A stretch of 64,000 bases of DNA from Aquibaculum arenosum (GCF_029222965.1 NZ_JARHUD010000003.1:365497-429496), one strand, 5' to 3'; positions 9,985-19,702 are shown, numbered from the stretch's first letter. Notes: generated by a model not told the origin, from the sequence alone. Numbers and translations are program-made.

Positions 9985-10715
9985 CAGGCCGCCTCCCGGC
10001 AGCGGACCAGGGCCTCGGCCGGGTCGATGCGCCCGTCGTAGAGCGCGCGGCCGATGATGGCGCCCACCACGCCCTTGTCTCCCGCGCCCTTGACCGCCAG
10101 CAGGTCGGCCAGCGAGCTGACGCCGCCGGAGACGATGAGCGGGATCGAGACGGCCCGGGCGATCTCCAGCGTGGCGTCCAGGTTCGGTCCGCCCATGGCG
10201 CCGTCGCGCTCCACGTCGGTGTGAATGATGGCCGCCACGCCGGCATCCTCGAAGCGCCGGGCCAGATCGACCGCCTGGATTTCGCTGGTCTCGGCCCAAC
10301 CCTCCACGGCCACCTTGCCGCCGCGCGCGTCGATGCCCACCGCAATGCGCTCCGGAAAGGCGCGGCAGGCGGCCTGCACCAGATCGGGATCCTTCAGCGC
10401 CACGGTGCCGAGAATGACGCGGCGCACTCCCAGCTCCAGCCAGCGTTCGATGGTGGCGAGGTCGCGGATGCCGCCGCCGAGCTGCACCGGCATGGCCACC
10501 GCCTCAAGGATGGCCTCCACCGCTGCGGCATTGACTGGCTTGCCGGCAAAGGCGCCGTTCAGGTCCACCAGATGCAGCCATTCGAAGCCAGCCGCGGCAA
10601 AGCGTCGGGCCTGGTCGGCCGGGTCGGGGTTGAAAACCGTGGCCTGCGCCATGTCGCCGCGCAGCAGGCGCACGGCCTGCCCGTCCTTGAGATCGATGGC
10701 CGGAAAGAGGATCAC
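9984..10715 (-). CDS. hisA: ProFAR isomerase HisA
   Basis: Amadori isomerase of histidine synthesis, 243 residues. Catalytic Asp8 ([12 protein letters not shown]) and Asp129 (VGIDARGG) sit at the canonical barrel positions, with phosphate loops GGGIRD and SGGVSS. The start is a GTG at 10715 that overlaps the stop of the upstream GNAT gene (GTGA), so its translation is coupled to a non-histidine gene. No ATG fits, because the conserved N-terminus begins at this codon. Confidence 0.96.
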   Translation of the reverse strand: MILFPAIDLKDGQAVRLLRGDMAQATVFNPDPADQARRFAAAGFEWLHLVDLNGAFAGKPVNAAAVEAILEAVAMPVQLGGGIRDLATIERWLELGVRRVILGTVALKDPDLVQAACRAFPERIAVGIDARGGKVAVEGWAETSEIQAVDLARRFEDAGVAAIIHTDVERDGAMGGPNLDATLEIARAVSIPLIVSGGVSSLADLLAVKGAGDKGVVGAIIGRALYDGRIDPAEALVRCREAA

Positions 10716-11314
10716 GGCGTCGTCTCCTGCGTTGCTTGCTCGGCGCTGTTTTCCTGGGCTTCGGCTTCCAGGGAATCGGCCACGAGGTCCTTGTGGTAGT
10801 AGAAGCCCTTCATCCAGCGCCCCTCCACCAGCGCATAGCGCGGATGGGTGCCCCAGCGATGGTAACCGAGCTGTTCGTAGATCTGAATGGCCCTGCGCTG
10901 GGTTTCGCGCACGTCGAGGTTCAGGACCTTGAGACCAGCCTCGCGCGCGGCAGTCTCCACCGTCTGTACCAGACTGAGCGCCAGGCCGTAGCCGCGCGCC
11001 CAGGGGGCGACGAAGAAGGTGGTGAGCGAGCCCGACATGCGGCCGGCCTCGTTGTTGTTGGTGGGCAGCACGAGCTGGGCCGAGCCGGCGATCACCCCAT
11101 CCAGGCGACCGACGAAGAGCTTGCGCTCGGGGATCAGCAGCACGCCGCGCCAATAGTTCTCCATCACGTCACGCGGTGGCGGCGCCAGCCAGCCGAAGCC
11201 GCCGCCGTCGACGATGGCAGCATCGGCCGCATCGCAGAGATCGTGGAGATCGGGCCCGCGGAAGCGCTCCAGGGGCTCGACCCGAGTTTCGATGGCGTGC
11301 TGCCGGCCGTCCAT
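10712..11314 (-). CDS. GNAT-family N-acetyltransferase embedded in the his operon
   Basis: Predicted acetyl-CoA-dependent N-acyltransferase of 200 residues. The GNAT core is at about residues 60-165: strand [11 protein letters not shown], then the acetyl-CoA loop in [17 protein letters not shown] (Q/R-x-x-G-x-G/A position as RGYGLA), then [13 protein letters not shown], the family's usual final motif. The start is the ATG at 11314, which overlaps the hisH TAA as TAATG and has GGAGG 5 nt upstream; an ATG at 11326 is possible. Four-base overlap with hisA shows it is part of the operon. The substrate is unknown, and nothing in the sequence ties it to histidine chemistry. Confidence 0.88.
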   Translation of the reverse strand: MDGRQHAIETRVEPLERFRGPDLHDLCDAADAAIVDGGGFGWLAPPPRDVMENYWRGVLLIPERKLFVGRLDGVIAGSAQLVLPTNNNEAGRMSGSLTTFFVAPWARGYGLALSLVQTVETAAREAGLKVLNLDVRETQRRAIQIYEQLGYHRWGTHPRYALVEGRWMKGFYYHKDLVADSLEAEAQENSAEQATQETTP

Positions 11315-11964
11315 TACGGCCTCCATTCGAGAAAGTTGCCGAGCAGGCGCAGTCCCGTCGCCTGGCTCTTTTCCGGGTGGAACTGGGTGCCCACGAGATT
11401 GTCGCGCCCCACGGCGGCAGCCAGCGCCTGGCCGTAGTCAACCGTCGCCAGGAGATGCTCCGGATAGCGCGGGCGGAAGTGATAGGAGTGGACGAAATAG
11501 GCGTGGCTGCCGGCGGTGAGCCCGGCCAGAACCGGATGGCGCAGGCCGGCGTCGGTCGGCTCCAGCTCGTTCCAGCCCATGTGCGGCACTTTGAGCGCCG
11601 GGTTACCCGGTTGCAGCGCCTCCACCTGGCCTTCGATCCAGCCCAGGCCCGGATGTTTGCCGTGCTCCAGCCCGCGCTCGGCCATGAGCTGCATGCCCAC
11701 GCAGATGCCCAGGAAAGGCCGGCCACGCCGGATCACCGCTTCGTTGAGTGCCTCAATCATGCCCGGCAGCGCTGCCAGCCCCGCCTTGCAGTCGGCAAAG
11801 GCGCCCACGCCCGGCAGCACGATGCGCTCGGCCTGCAGCACGGCCTCGGCCTCGCCGCTTACGAGGATGGGGCTGGTCAGCCCGCGCTCACGCGCCGCCC
11901 GCTCCAGCGCCTTAGCGGCCGAGCGGAGATTGCCGGAGCCGTAGTCGACCACGACCACGCTCAT
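11314..11964 (-). CDS. hisH: Imidazole glycerol phosphate synthase glutaminase subunit HisH
   Basis: Class I glutamine amidotransferase that feeds ammonia to HisF. It is 216 residues from the ATG at 11964 (MSVVVVDYGSGNLRS, a canonical start). Nucleophile Cys88 in LGICVGMQL and the His196/Glu198 pair in QFHPEKSQ complete the catalytic triad. It follows hisB with a 4-nt gap and shares one base with the downstream GNAT gene. Confidence 0.97.
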   Translation of the reverse strand: MSVVVVDYGSGNLRSAAKALERAARERGLTSPILVSGEAEAVLQAERIVLPGVGAFADCKAGLAALPGMIEALNEAVIRRGRPFLGICVGMQLMAERGLEHGKHPGLGWIEGQVEALQPGNPALKVPHMGWNELEPTDAGLRHPVLAGLTAGSHAYFVHSYHFRPRYPEHLLATVDYGQALAAAVGRDNLVGTQFHPEKSQATGLRLLGNFLEWRP

Positions 11965-11968
11965 GGCG

Positions 11969-12556
11969 TCAGAGCGTCCCCTTGGTGGAGGGCACGGCAT
12001 CGGCCTTGCGCGGGTCGATCTCGATGGCCTGGCGCAGGGCGCGCGCCAGGGCCTTGAAGCTGGACTCGATGATGTGGTGGTTGTTGGTGCCGTAGAGGTT
12101 TTCCACGTGCAGCGTCAGGCCGCCGTTGAAGGCGAAGGCCTGGAACCACTCCTTGAAGAGCTCGGTGTCGAAGTCGCCCAGCTTGTCGCGGGTGAAGTCC
12201 ACCTTCCAGATCAGGTAGGGCCGGTTGGAGACGTCCAGCGCCACCCGGGTCAGGGTCTCGTCCATGGGAATGAGCGCAGAGCCATAGCGCTGAATGCCAC
12301 GCCGCTCCCCCAGCGCCTGGGCCAGGGCCTGGCCCAGCACGATGCCCGTATCCTCGGTGGTGTGATGCTGGTCGATGTGCAGATCGCCCTCGGCGCGCAG
12401 GGTGATGTCGATCAGCGAATGGCGCGACAGCTGCTCCAGCATGTGGTCGAGAAAACCGATGCCCGTCTGCACATCATACTGGCCGCTGCCATCCAGATCG
12501 ATGGTCGCGCTGATGCGGGTTTCCTTGGTATCGCGTGCAATGCTGGCGGTGCGCAT
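11969..12556 (-). CDS. hisB: Imidazoleglycerol-phosphate dehydratase HisB
   Basis: Manganese-dependent dehydratase of histidine synthesis, 195 residues, monofunctional (no histidinol phosphatase domain). Metal-binding motifs are in order: [30 protein letters not shown] and [15 protein letters not shown]. The start is the ATG at 12556 with GGGAAGGGGAAAGGG upstream. It is the first gene of the visible his operon. Unusually, the reading frame upstream of this ATG is open for a further 60 codons and encodes the tail of a decayed VapC/FitB toxin, so weak readthrough fusion products are conceivable. Confidence 0.97.
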   Translation of the reverse strand: MRTASIARDTKETRISATIDLDGSGQYDVQTGIGFLDHMLEQLSRHSLIDITLRAEGDLHIDQHHTTEDTGIVLGQALAQALGERRGIQRYGSALIPMDETLTRVALDVSNRPYLIWKVDFTRDKLGDFDTELFKEWFQAFAFNGGLTLHVENLYGTNNHHIIESSFKALARALRQAIEIDPRKADAVPSTKGTL

Positions 12557-12667
12557 GGACGCCCTTTCCCCTTCCCGGGACGCTGCTGTCGAGGAACGCG
12601 CGCGGTCTAGCACGCCACGCCGGGGAAAGCCACTGTCAGGGAGGGGTGGTGGCTGATCGATGTCAGG

Positions 12668-12789
12668 CTGCCAGGGATTGATGACGCGCGTGCAGGTAGC
12701 CTCGAAGGGCCGTGTGACTCGCGTGGCCACGGTCATGCCGTGCGTAGCCGCGACGGCCGAGATCGCGTTGGTGTGTCCAGGAATATCAT
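12668..12789 (-). pseudogene. Remnant of a PIN-domain (VapC/FitB) toxin
   Basis: The toxin start survives: ATG at 12789 overlaps the antitoxin stop as ATGA and reads MIFLDT, the expected PIN N-terminus (MI-LDTN). A different frame, entered about 15 nt later, reads [16 protein letters not shown] (from 12766) and then VINPWQ, which is the C-terminal end of this family. About 95-100 internal residues, including the central acidic PIN residues, are gone, and the late TRNxxDF motif is degraded to TRVTRPF. The toxin's own stop is also lost, so the frame runs on into hisB. Internal deletion plus frameshift means no active ribonuclease. Confidence 0.75.
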
Positions 12790-13034
12790 TCGAGGTCGAT
12801 CTGCCGCACGGGAGAGGTGTCGCGCACCTGTTCGATAACAGCCGACTCCTGCTCGGTCATTGCAGCTTGGCGGCCGATATCAGCCAGCAGGCTGCCCAGC
12901 TTAACCCGACCTTCGGGTAAGACGGCAGTGCGGAGGATGTCGTTGACCTCGGTCTCTAGGCTGTGACCACGCAGCGCTGCACGCACGCGCAAGGCGCGAT
13001 GTACCTCGTCAGGCAGATTCTGGACTGTCAGCAT
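12786..13034 (-). CDS. FitA/VapB-type ribbon-helix-helix antitoxin, orphaned
   Basis: An 82-residue protein beginning [20 protein letters not shown], the FitA-like pattern (a short beta strand for DNA contact, then two helices: [15 protein letters not shown]). The C-terminal part, ending SPVRQIDLE, would wrap the toxin. Such proteins bind their own promoter as dimers and neutralise a PIN-domain ribonuclease encoded immediately downstream; here that partner is a remnant. The start is the ATG at 13034; repeated ACTGCA/TGCAGT elements lie just upstream. The intact antitoxin could still act as a repressor or neutralise a related toxin elsewhere. Confidence 0.85.
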   Translation of the reverse strand: MLTVQNLPDEVHRALRVRAALRGHSLETEVNDILRTAVLPEGRVKLGSLLADIGRQAAMTEQESAVIEQVRDTSPVRQIDLE

Positions 13035-13038
13035 GGCC

Positions 13039-13074
13039 ACTGCATTTTCTGCTCTTGCAGTCGATGCATGCAGT
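13039..13074 (-). promoter_or_regulatory. Repeated TGCAGT elements upstream of the antitoxin
   Basis: Within 40 nt upstream of the antitoxin ATG the hexamer ACTGCA/TGCAGT occurs three times: 13039-13044, 13056-13061 and 13069-13074. The first is inverted relative to the other two, and the last lies inside TGCATGCA. Repeats of this kind next to an RHH antitoxin gene suggest an autoregulatory operator. The pattern is seen; the binding is inferred. Confidence 0.45.
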
Positions 13075-13194
13075 AAGGGGATGTCTTTGCAAGACTTCAA
13101 GTGGGCTGGATTGCCGTTGCGCCCCTCACCGGGTCTTGACCCAGCCGCCCGCCCGCAGTCCTTTCTCACCCTGGTTTTTCGACAGGGGGCTGTT

Positions 13195-14313
13195 TTGAGT
13201 CAGGGGCCGATTCAAGCCTATCGGGAGAAGCTGCACGCCGGCGAGATCCAGCCGGACGGGGGGCAGGAGCTGGCGGCGGAGAAGCTGCAGGCGTTGCATC
13301 ACGCCCTGCAGGATTACCAGCCGGCCGGTGGGCGCACGAGCTGGAAGGAGCGGCTCGGGCTGGCGCGGCGTAGGGAGGAGCCGCCGCAGGGGCTCTATCT
13401 CTACGGGCCGGTGGGGCGCGGCAAGTCCATGCTGATGGACCTCTTCTTCGACAGCGCGCCCGTAGAGCGCAAGCGCCGGGTGCATTTCCATGCCTTCATG
13501 GCCGAGGTGCACGAGCGCCTGCATGCCTGGCGGGCGCGCACCCGCGGCGCCAAGGCGGACCCGCTGCCGGACCTGGCGGGTGAGCTGGCCGAGGAGGCCT
13601 GGCTGCTCTGCTTCGACGAGTTCGTGGTGATCAACATTGCCGACGCCATGATCCTGGCCCGGCTGTTCGAGAGCCTGTTCGAGCGCGGTGTGGTGGTGGT
13701 GGCCACCTCCAATTTCGAGCCTGACCGGCTCTATGAAGACGGGCTGCAGCGCGAGCACTTCCTGCCCTTCATCGCCCTGCTGAAAGAGCGCCTCGATGTG
13801 CTCGACCTGGGGGCGGGGACCGATTATCGGCTGGACCGGCTGAAGCAGCGCCCGGTCTTCCACCATCCGCTGGGCCCCGAGGCCGAGCGCTTCGCCGAAA
13901 AGGCCTTCGCCGAGCTCACCGAAGGGGCGGAGCCCAAGCCCGGCAGTCTGACCATCAAGGGCCGCAAGCTGGCGATCCCGGCCACGGCCCACGGCGTGGC
14001 GCGCTTTGCCTTCGCCGAACTGTGCGAGCAGCCGCTGGGAGCCAACGACTACCTGACCCTGGCCACCCATTTCCGGGCCCTGGTGCTGGAGGGGGTGCCG
14101 GTGATGGGCCCGGATCAGCGCAATGCGGCCCGGCGCTTCATGCACCTGATTGATGCGCTCTACGAGCATCGCTGCAAGCTGGTGATGACGGCCGCCGGCC
14201 CGCCGGAGGCGCTCTATCCCGAAGGCGACGGCAGCTTCGAGTTCACCCGCACCGTCAGCCGCCTGGCCGAGATGCAGGCGGTGGACTACCTGGAGCGCGC
14301 GCATCTGACGTGA
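13195..14313 (+). CDS. zapE: AFG1/ZapE-family ATPase
   Basis: P-loop ATPase related to E. coli ZapE (Z-ring-associated) and mitochondrial AFG1. It is 372 residues if it starts at the TTG at 13195 (LSQGPIQAYREKL, the usual N-terminus of the family), which has AGGGGG 6 nt upstream. An open extension back to an ATG at 13033 overlaps the antitoxin start and is not conserved in character. Walker A is GPVGRGKSM (about 76), Walker B LLCFDEF (about 140), and the sensor-like VVATSNFEPDRLY follows. The family acts in division under stress or in quality control of membrane proteins. It is transcribed divergently from the antitoxin. Confidence 0.88.
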   Translation: MSQGPIQAYREKLHAGEIQPDGGQELAAEKLQALHHALQDYQPAGGRTSWKERLGLARRREEPPQGLYLYGPVGRGKSMLMDLFFDSAPVERKRRVHFHAFMAEVHERLHAWRARTRGAKADPLPDLAGELAEEAWLLCFDEFVVINIADAMILARLFESLFERGVVVVATSNFEPDRLYEDGLQREHFLPFIALLKERLDVLDLGAGTDYRLDRLKQRPVFHHPLGPEAERFAEKAFAELTEGAEPKPGSLTIKGRKLAIPATAHGVARFAFAELCEQPLGANDYLTLATHFRALVLEGVPVMGPDQRNAARRFMHLIDALYEHRCKLVMTAAGPPEALYPEGDGSFEFTRTVSRLAEMQAVDYLERAHLT

Positions 14314-14337
14314 GGGGCCGCGTCGGCGCCCCGTTTT
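14314..14337 (+). terminator. Possible terminator after zapE
   Basis: GGGGC and GCCCC arms (14314-14318, 14328-14332) enclose a GC-rich 9-nt loop and are followed by GTTTTC immediately after the zapE stop. The stem is short; the convergent hslO gene ends 50 nt away. Confidence 0.4.
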
Positions 14338-14387
14338 CGCTTCGCGATCAAGGGTGGCCAGCGCAGGCGGCGCGCCGGCGTGAAGCG

Positions 14388-15341
14388 CTATCTGGCCGAC
14401 TTCACGGCCTGGACCTCGGCGTCCGTGAAGCGGAAGTCGTAGGCGCAGAACTCGCAGGTCATGGTGAGTGCGCCGTCGACCGTGAGGTGCTCCAGCTCCT
14501 CCTGGGAGAGGGAGGCGAGGATGCCGGCAAGGCGCTCGCGTGTGCAGCGGCAGCCCACGGAAAGCGGGCGCTTGTCGAAGACCCGAACGCCGTCCTCATG
14601 GAAGAGGCGGTAGAGCAGCTGCTCGGGTGCCAGCGCAGGGTCGAGCAGCTCCCGGTCGCTCAGGCTCGACATCAGAATGAGCGCGCGCTGCCAGTCCTCC
14701 TGGGAGGTTTCTGCATCTTCCATTGTGCTGGGCTGCGACTCAGGAATGCGTTCGATCAATAGTGCGCCGGCGCGCCAGGTGCCCTCAACCCGGCCGCAGG
14801 CCACCATGATGCCGGCGTTGATCTGCTGCGACTGGCGGAAATAGGCCAGCAGGCAGTCGGCCAGGCGCGGCCCGGCCAGTTCCACCAGGCCCTGGTAGCG
14901 CTCGCTGTGCTCGCCTTGGTCCACGGTGAAGGCCATGTGGCCCTTGCCGAACCAGGGTTCGACCTCCAGCGGAGCTTCGGCCTGCGTCGCCTGGGCACGG
15001 CTCTGCTCGGCCCCACTCTGGGCCGCTATGGCATCGTCGTCGAAGCCGGCATAGCCGCGCAACTCGCCCTCGGAGGTCATGTCGGCGACCATGGTGCGGA
15101 TCGGCCCCTCCCCCTTAACCTGCAGGGTGAAGACGCCCTCGTACTTCAGGGTCGAGGCCAGCCCGCCGCCCAGCGCCACCAGCTCGCCCAGCAGCTTCGC
15201 CACCGGTTCGGGATAGTCCGGGCGGGTCAGAATGGTGTTCAGCGTTGGCCCCAGGCGCAGCAGGCGCCCGCGGATGCCCGAGCTGTCGATCATGAAGGGC
15301 AGGACGAGATCGTCGCCCGGCCCTTCGCCGATCAGGGTCAT
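14388..15341 (-). CDS. hslO: Redox-regulated chaperone Hsp33 (HslO)
   Basis: Holdase chaperone switched on by oxidation and unfolding. It is 317 residues. The C-terminal zinc switch has the canonical CxC-X29-CxxC arrangement: Cys264 and Cys266 in CRCTRERL, Cys296 and Cys299 in CEFC. The N-terminal substrate domain shows [16 protein letters not shown] and [12 protein letters not shown]. The ATG at 15341 overlaps the argF stop (ATGA), so it is the last gene of the argD-argF-hslO operon, an arrangement known from other alphaproteobacteria. A GTG three codons earlier is possible. Confidence 0.95.
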   Translation of the reverse strand: MTLIGEGPGDDLVLPFMIDSSGIRGRLLRLGPTLNTILTRPDYPEPVAKLLGELVALGGGLASTLKYEGVFTLQVKGEGPIRTMVADMTSEGELRGYAGFDDDAIAAQSGAEQSRAQATQAEAPLEVEPWFGKGHMAFTVDQGEHSERYQGLVELAGPRLADCLLAYFRQSQQINAGIMVACGRVEGTWRAGALLIERIPESQPSTMEDAETSQEDWQRALILMSSLSDRELLDPALAPEQLLYRLFHEDGVRVFDKRPLSVGCRCTRERLAGILASLSQEELEHLTVDGALTMTCEFCAYDFRFTDAEVQAVKSAR

Positions 15342-16252
15342 GCCAGACACCAGAGCAGAATGGCCTTCTGTGCGTGCAGGCGGTTCTCCGCCTCGTCCCA
15401 GACCCGCGACTGCGGCCCGTCGATGACCGCGGCCGTCACCTCTTCGCCGCGGTGGGCCGGCAGGCAGTGCAGGAAGATGGCATGGGACTTGGCCCGGGCC
15501 ATGAGTTCCTCGGTGACGGCAAAGGGCTGCAGCAGGGCGTGGCGGCGCTGCTTGTCGTTCTCGTCATCGCCCATGGAAACCCAGGTGTCGGTCACCACGC
15601 AGTCCGCACCCTCCACCGCCTGCGCCGCGTCGTGCAGCACGGAGATGCTGCCGCCTTCGGCCTTGGCCCAAGCCAGGACCTCTGCCGGCGGCGCCAGGCC
15701 TTCGGGGCAGGCAAGGCGCAGCTCGAAATCGAAGCGCACCGCGGCGTGGATCCAGGAAGCGGCCATGTTGTTGCCGTCGCCGGACCAGGCCACCACCCGG
15801 CCGCCGATCGGGCCCAGATGCTCCTCGAAGGTCATGACGTCGGCCATGAGCTGGCAGGGATGGGTGCGGTCGGTCAGGCCGTTGATGACCGGGACCGAGG
15901 CATACTCCGCCAGTTCCAGCAGCTTCTCTTCCTTGGTGGTGCGGATCATGATCGCATCGACATAGCGCGACAGCACCCGGGCCGTGTCCGCCACGGTCTC
16001 GCCGCGGCCGAGCTGCGTGCCGGCCGGCTCCATCACCACCGGTTCGCCGCCAAGCTGGCGGATGCCCACGTCGAAGGAGACCCGGGTGCGGGTCGAGGGC
16101 TTCTCGAAGATCAGCGCGACGGCCTGGCCGTCGAGTGGCCGATCGCGGCCGGCGGTGCCGGCCTTGCAGAGCTTACCCAGCTCGAGAATGTGCCGCAGGT
16201 CCTCCGGCGCCAGCCGGTCGAGATCGAGAAAATGCCGTGGTGCATCTGTCAT
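15338..16252 (-). CDS. argF: Ornithine carbamoyltransferase ArgF
   Basis: Makes citrulline from ornithine and carbamoyl phosphate in arginine synthesis. It is 304 residues. Carbamoyl-phosphate site STRTR (Ser53-Arg57), HPCQ near residue 133, ornithine-binding DTWVSMG, and catalytic Cys263 in HCLPAHRG are all present. The ATG overlaps the argD stop (ATGA) and the TGA overlaps the hslO ATG, so the three genes are tightly coupled. An anabolic role is favoured by linkage to argD; no arcA or arcC is nearby. Confidence 0.97.
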   Translation of the reverse strand: MTDAPRHFLDLDRLAPEDLRHILELGKLCKAGTAGRDRPLDGQAVALIFEKPSTRTRVSFDVGIRQLGGEPVVMEPAGTQLGRGETVADTARVLSRYVDAIMIRTTKEEKLLELAEYASVPVINGLTDRTHPCQLMADVMTFEEHLGPIGGRVVAWSGDGNNMAASWIHAAVRFDFELRLACPEGLAPPAEVLAWAKAEGGSISVLHDAAQAVEGADCVVTDTWVSMGDDENDKQRRHALLQPFAVTEELMARAKSHAIFLHCLPAHRGEEVTAAVIDGPQSRVWDEAENRLHAQKAILLWCLA

Positions 16253-17436
16253 GCTGTTTCTTCCGCCGCGGCGAAGCTGCCCGCGGTCTCCTCGAGAATG
16301 CCAAGGGCGGTGTCCACCTCCGCGCGGCCGATGATCAGCGGTGGCAGCAGGCGCACCACGTTCTCAGCCGCGCCGACGGTGAGCAGGCCGCGCTCCTGGG
16401 CAGCGGCGATCACTTCGCCCGCCGGAACCCGGCACTTGAGGCCGAGCATCAAGCCCGCGCCGCGCACCGCCTCGAAAACCTGCGGATGGCGCTGCACCAG
16501 CCCCTCCAGCTTCTGCCAGAGATCGTCGCCGGTTTCGCGCACCTGGTCCAGGAAGCCGGGGCGCAGCAGCTCGTCGAGCACCGCATTGCCGCAGGCCATG
16601 GCCAGGGGATTGCCGCCGAAAGTGGTGCCGTGCGTGCCCGGCGCGAAGGCGGCCGCCACCTTTTCGGTGGTGAGCAGCGCGCCGATGGGAAAGCCGCCAC
16701 CAAGCCCCTTGGCCAGCATCATCACGTCCGGCGTGACATCCGCCCACTCGCAGGCGAAGAGCTTGCCGGTACGCCCCATGCCGCACTGAATCTCGTCGAA
16801 GATCAGCAGCAGGCCGAACTCATCGCAAACACGGCGCAGTTCGCGCAGGAACTCCAGGCGCGCTGTGCGGATGCCGCCTTCGCCCTGGATCGGCTCCACC
16901 AGGATGGCCGCGGTCTCGTCGGTGATCGCGTTGCGCAGCTCGTTGCTGGCGCCAAAGGGCACCTGGTCGTAGCCCGGCGCGGCGGGGCCGAAGCCCTCCA
17001 GGTACTTGGCGTTGCCCGAGGCAGCAATCGCGGCGAGCGAGCGGCCGTGGAAGGAGCCGCTGCAGGCGATGATGCGATGGCGCTTGGGTTCGCCCCTGTC
17101 GGCGAAGTGCTTGCGCACGATCTTGGCCGCGGCCTCGAAGGCCTCCACACCGGAGTTGCAGAAGAAGACCCGCTCGGCAAAGGACCGTTCAGCCAGGCGC
17201 GCGGCGAGCTTTTCGCCCTGGGGAATGCGGAAGAGGTTGGAGGTGTGCCAGAGCTTGGCCGCCTGCTCCTGCAGCGCCTGGACCAGATGCGGGTGCGCAT
17301 GGCCCAGAGAGCAGACAGCGATCCCAGCGGTGAAGTCCAGGAATCGTCGCCCGTCCTCGGTGTAAAGCCAAGCACCTTCGCCGCGCTCGAACGCAAGATC
17401 GGCGCGGGCATAATTCCGCATCAGGGCATCGCGCAT
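16249..17436 (-). CDS. argD: Acetylornithine aminotransferase ArgD
   Basis: PLP-dependent class III aminotransferase that converts N-acetylglutamate semialdehyde to N-acetylornithine (and may serve lysine synthesis). It is 395 residues from the ATG at 17436, 8 nt after GGAGGA; the open frame further upstream is not conserved. The cofactor lysine is about Lys243 in [28 protein letters not shown] supplies the PLP-ring aspartate, and [13 protein letters not shown] and HGTTFGGNP are typical. It is the first gene of argD-argF-hslO. Confidence 0.95.
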   Translation of the reverse strand: MRDALMRNYARADLAFERGEGAWLYTEDGRRFLDFTAGIAVCSLGHAHPHLVQALQEQAAKLWHTSNLFRIPQGEKLAARLAERSFAERVFFCNSGVEAFEAAAKIVRKHFADRGEPKRHRIIACSGSFHGRSLAAIAASGNAKYLEGFGPAAPGYDQVPFGASNELRNAITDETAAILVEPIQGEGGIRTARLEFLRELRRVCDEFGLLLIFDEIQCGMGRTGKLFACEWADVTPDVMMLAKGLGGGFPIGALLTTEKVAAAFAPGTHGTTFGGNPLAMACGNAVLDELLRPGFLDQVRETGDDLWQKLEGLVQRHPQVFEAVRGAGLMLGLKCRVPAGEVIAAAQERGLLTVGAAENVVRLLPPLIIGRAEVDTALGILEETAGSFAAAEETA

Positions 17437-17604
17437 GGACCGGATCCTCCGGAGAAACCGCGCCTGCCGCCAGGGCGGCGGCGGCGCTGGAAAGCGCGCA
17501 GGGTGCCGCCGCACCTGCAGCGTGTCAACGTTGCTTGCGGGGGGTTCTGCAAGAGCGCAAGCAGGCGGCTTTTCGGGCCGGTGAGCGCCGTGTTACGCGC
17601 ACAG

Positions 17605-17634
17605 AAAAAAGGCCCGGTGGTTTCCCACCGGGCC
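17605..17634 (-). terminator. Intrinsic terminator of glnK-amtB
   Basis: On the minus strand GGCCCGGTGG, a 4-nt loop and CCACCGGGCC (17611-17634) are followed directly by TTTTTT (17605-17610), 37 nt after the amtB stop. This is a textbook intrinsic terminator, and it separates amtB from argD downstream. Confidence 0.93.
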
Positions 17635-17670
17635 AGGTTGGCGGAGGATCGCCGTCGCTGAAGTCTTGGC

Positions 17671-19038
17671 TCAGAGCGAGCGGGCGCCCTGGGCGAACTC
17701 GGGATAGGCCTCCAGGCCCAATTCGCTGCGGTCGAGGCCCAGCGCCTCCTCCTCTTCGGAGACCCGCAGACCCATGACCGCCTTGATGGCAAGCCAGGCA
17801 ATGGAGGAGGTGACAGCCATGAAGCCGCCGATGGCGAGGATGCCGATGATCTGCACGAAGAAGTCTGCATCACCGAAGATGGCGACCGCGAGCGTGCCCC
17901 AGATGCCGGCGAAGAGATGCACCGGCACCGCGCCGACCACGTCGTCGATCTTGAAGCGGTCGAGCAGCGGCACGGTGACCACCACGATCAGGCCACCGAC
18001 AGCGCCGATGATGATGGCCAACAGCGGGTTGCCGACATCCGGCCCGGCGGTGATGGAGACCAGGCCTGCCAGTGCGCCGTTCAGCGCCATGGTCAGGTCG
18101 ACCTTCTTGTAGATCAGGGTGGTGAGCACCACCGCGGTGACCACGCCGCCGGCAGCAGCCAGGTTGGTGTTGGCGAAGACCAGCGACATCTCGACCATGA
18201 CCGCGGCGCTGTCCATGGCCAGCGCCGAGGCGCCGTTAAAGCCGAACCAGCCCATCCAGAGGATCAGCGTGCCCAGCGTTGCCAGCGGCAGATTGGCGCC
18301 GGGGATCGGGTTCACCTTGCCGTCCGGGCCATACTTGCCCTTGCGCGCACCGATGATGATGGCGCCGGTGAGCGCGGCCCAGCCGCCGGCCGAGTGCACG
18401 ATGGTGGAACCGGCATAGTCGGAGAAGCCCATGGCGTCGAGCCAGCCGGCGCCCCAGGTCCAGGAGCCCTGAATGGGATAGAGGAAGCCGGTGAGCAGGA
18501 TGACGAAGACCAGGAAGGGGCCGAGCTTCACCCGCTCGGCGACGGCACCGGAGACGATGGAGGCCGCGGTGGCGACAAAGACCATCTGGAAGAACCAGTC
18601 GGACATGATCGTGTAGCCGCCTTCCAGCACGGCGGCCAGCATGCTCTCATCGCCGTCCAGCAAGGCCAATTCGGCGCTGCTCGGGTTGTAGAAGAGCGAA
18701 AGCGATCCGATCCAGCCGGTGACGTCGACGTACATCAGGTTGTAGCCGACCAGGTAGTACATGATGCCGCCGAGCGCATAGAGCGTGACGTTCTTCAGGC
18801 AGATGGTCGCGGTGTTCTTGGTGCGGACGAGGCCGGATTCCAGCATGGAGAAGCCGGCGGCCATCCACATCACCAACACGCCGGCGAAGAGAAACAGGAA
18901 GGTGTTGAGGATAAAGCCGGTCTCGTCGGCCACGCGCGTGACCGTCTCTGCGGCCTCCGCGGTGTCCTGGGCCAGCGCCGGGCCTGCAGCCAGCAGGGCC
19001 GTGAGCGCCAGCGCGCCCGGAATAAGGCTGCGCAGCAT
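17671..19038 (-). CDS. amtB: Ammonium transporter AmtB
   Basis: Trimeric inner-membrane ammonium channel, 455 residues with eleven predicted helices after a cleavable signal peptide (hydrophobic core to LAAGPALAQ). The N-terminal FLFLFAGVLVMWMAAGFSML is the family opening. The pore histidine pair is visible as STIVHSAGGWAAL (equivalent of His168) and VPVHLFAGIWGTL (equivalent of His318). The C-terminal GxD-containing tail (LGLDRSELGLEAYPEF) is the part that GlnK regulates. The ATG at 19038 is 25 nt after the glnK stop. Confidence 0.96.
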   Translation of the reverse strand: MLRSLIPGALALTALLAAGPALAQDTAEAAETVTRVADETGFILNTFLFLFAGVLVMWMAAGFSMLESGLVRTKNTATICLKNVTLYALGGIMYYLVGYNLMYVDVTGWIGSLSLFYNPSSAELALLDGDESMLAAVLEGGYTIMSDWFFQMVFVATAASIVSGAVAERVKLGPFLVFVILLTGFLYPIQGSWTWGAGWLDAMGFSDYAGSTIVHSAGGWAALTGAIIIGARKGKYGPDGKVNPIPGANLPLATLGTLILWMGWFGFNGASALAMDSAAVMVEMSLVFANTNLAAAGGVVTAVVLTTLIYKKVDLTMALNGALAGLVSITAGPDVGNPLLAIIIGAVGGLIVVVTVPLLDRFKIDDVVGAVPVHLFAGIWGTLAVAIFGDADFFVQIIGILAIGGFMAVTSSIAWLAIKAVMGLRVSEEEEALGLDRSELGLEAYPEFAQGARSL

Positions 19039-19063
19039 GATAAGTCCCCCTCTCTTTTCGATA

Positions 19064-19432
<369 letters not shown>

Positions 19433-19500
19433 CTAAACGCAGTGCGCCGGCGGTCCCGGTTTTTGGCCTGCGCTCATTCGCAGGTGTCATCCAGCAGAGA

Positions 19501-19516
19501 AGCAGATTCCGTGCCA
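19501..19516 (-). promoter_or_regulatory. Sigma-54 promoter of glnK-amtB
   Basis: On the minus strand the sequence TGGCACGGAATCTGCT matches the sigma-54 consensus (TGGCACG, 4 nt, TTGCW) at every position except one T-to-C, with the -24 GG and -12 GC correctly spaced. It is about 100 nt upstream of the glnK ATG, leaving a long 5' leader. NtrC control is the expected activator; no convincing paired NtrC site was seen upstream, only a TGTGCA half-site near 19601-19606. Confidence 0.85.
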
Positions 19517-19702
19517 AAACTTTTGTGAGGCCGGATTCAGCGGCTTTAGGGCTTGATGATCGGAGTGGGCAGCCCTTGGGCGCGCTAAAGGGGAGGGATA
19601 AATGCACAAAAAATAATCTACCAACATTCACAGCCTATTAATTAGGCAATTGAGTGTGTCTGAGGCTCTGGACAAGCGCGCGGCGGACGGCGATGCTCGG
19701 CG

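Noticed and set aside
12557..12736. N-terminal extension of hisB
   Set aside because: The upstream codons encode the toxin remnant and non-conserved sequence; the ATG at 12556 has a good ribosome site and gives the normal HisB length.
13033..13194. zapE start at the ATG at 13033
   Set aside because: That codon overlaps the divergent antitoxin start and its operator region, and the extra 54 residues do not look like the family; the TTG at 13195 matches the family N-terminus and has an AGGGGG site.
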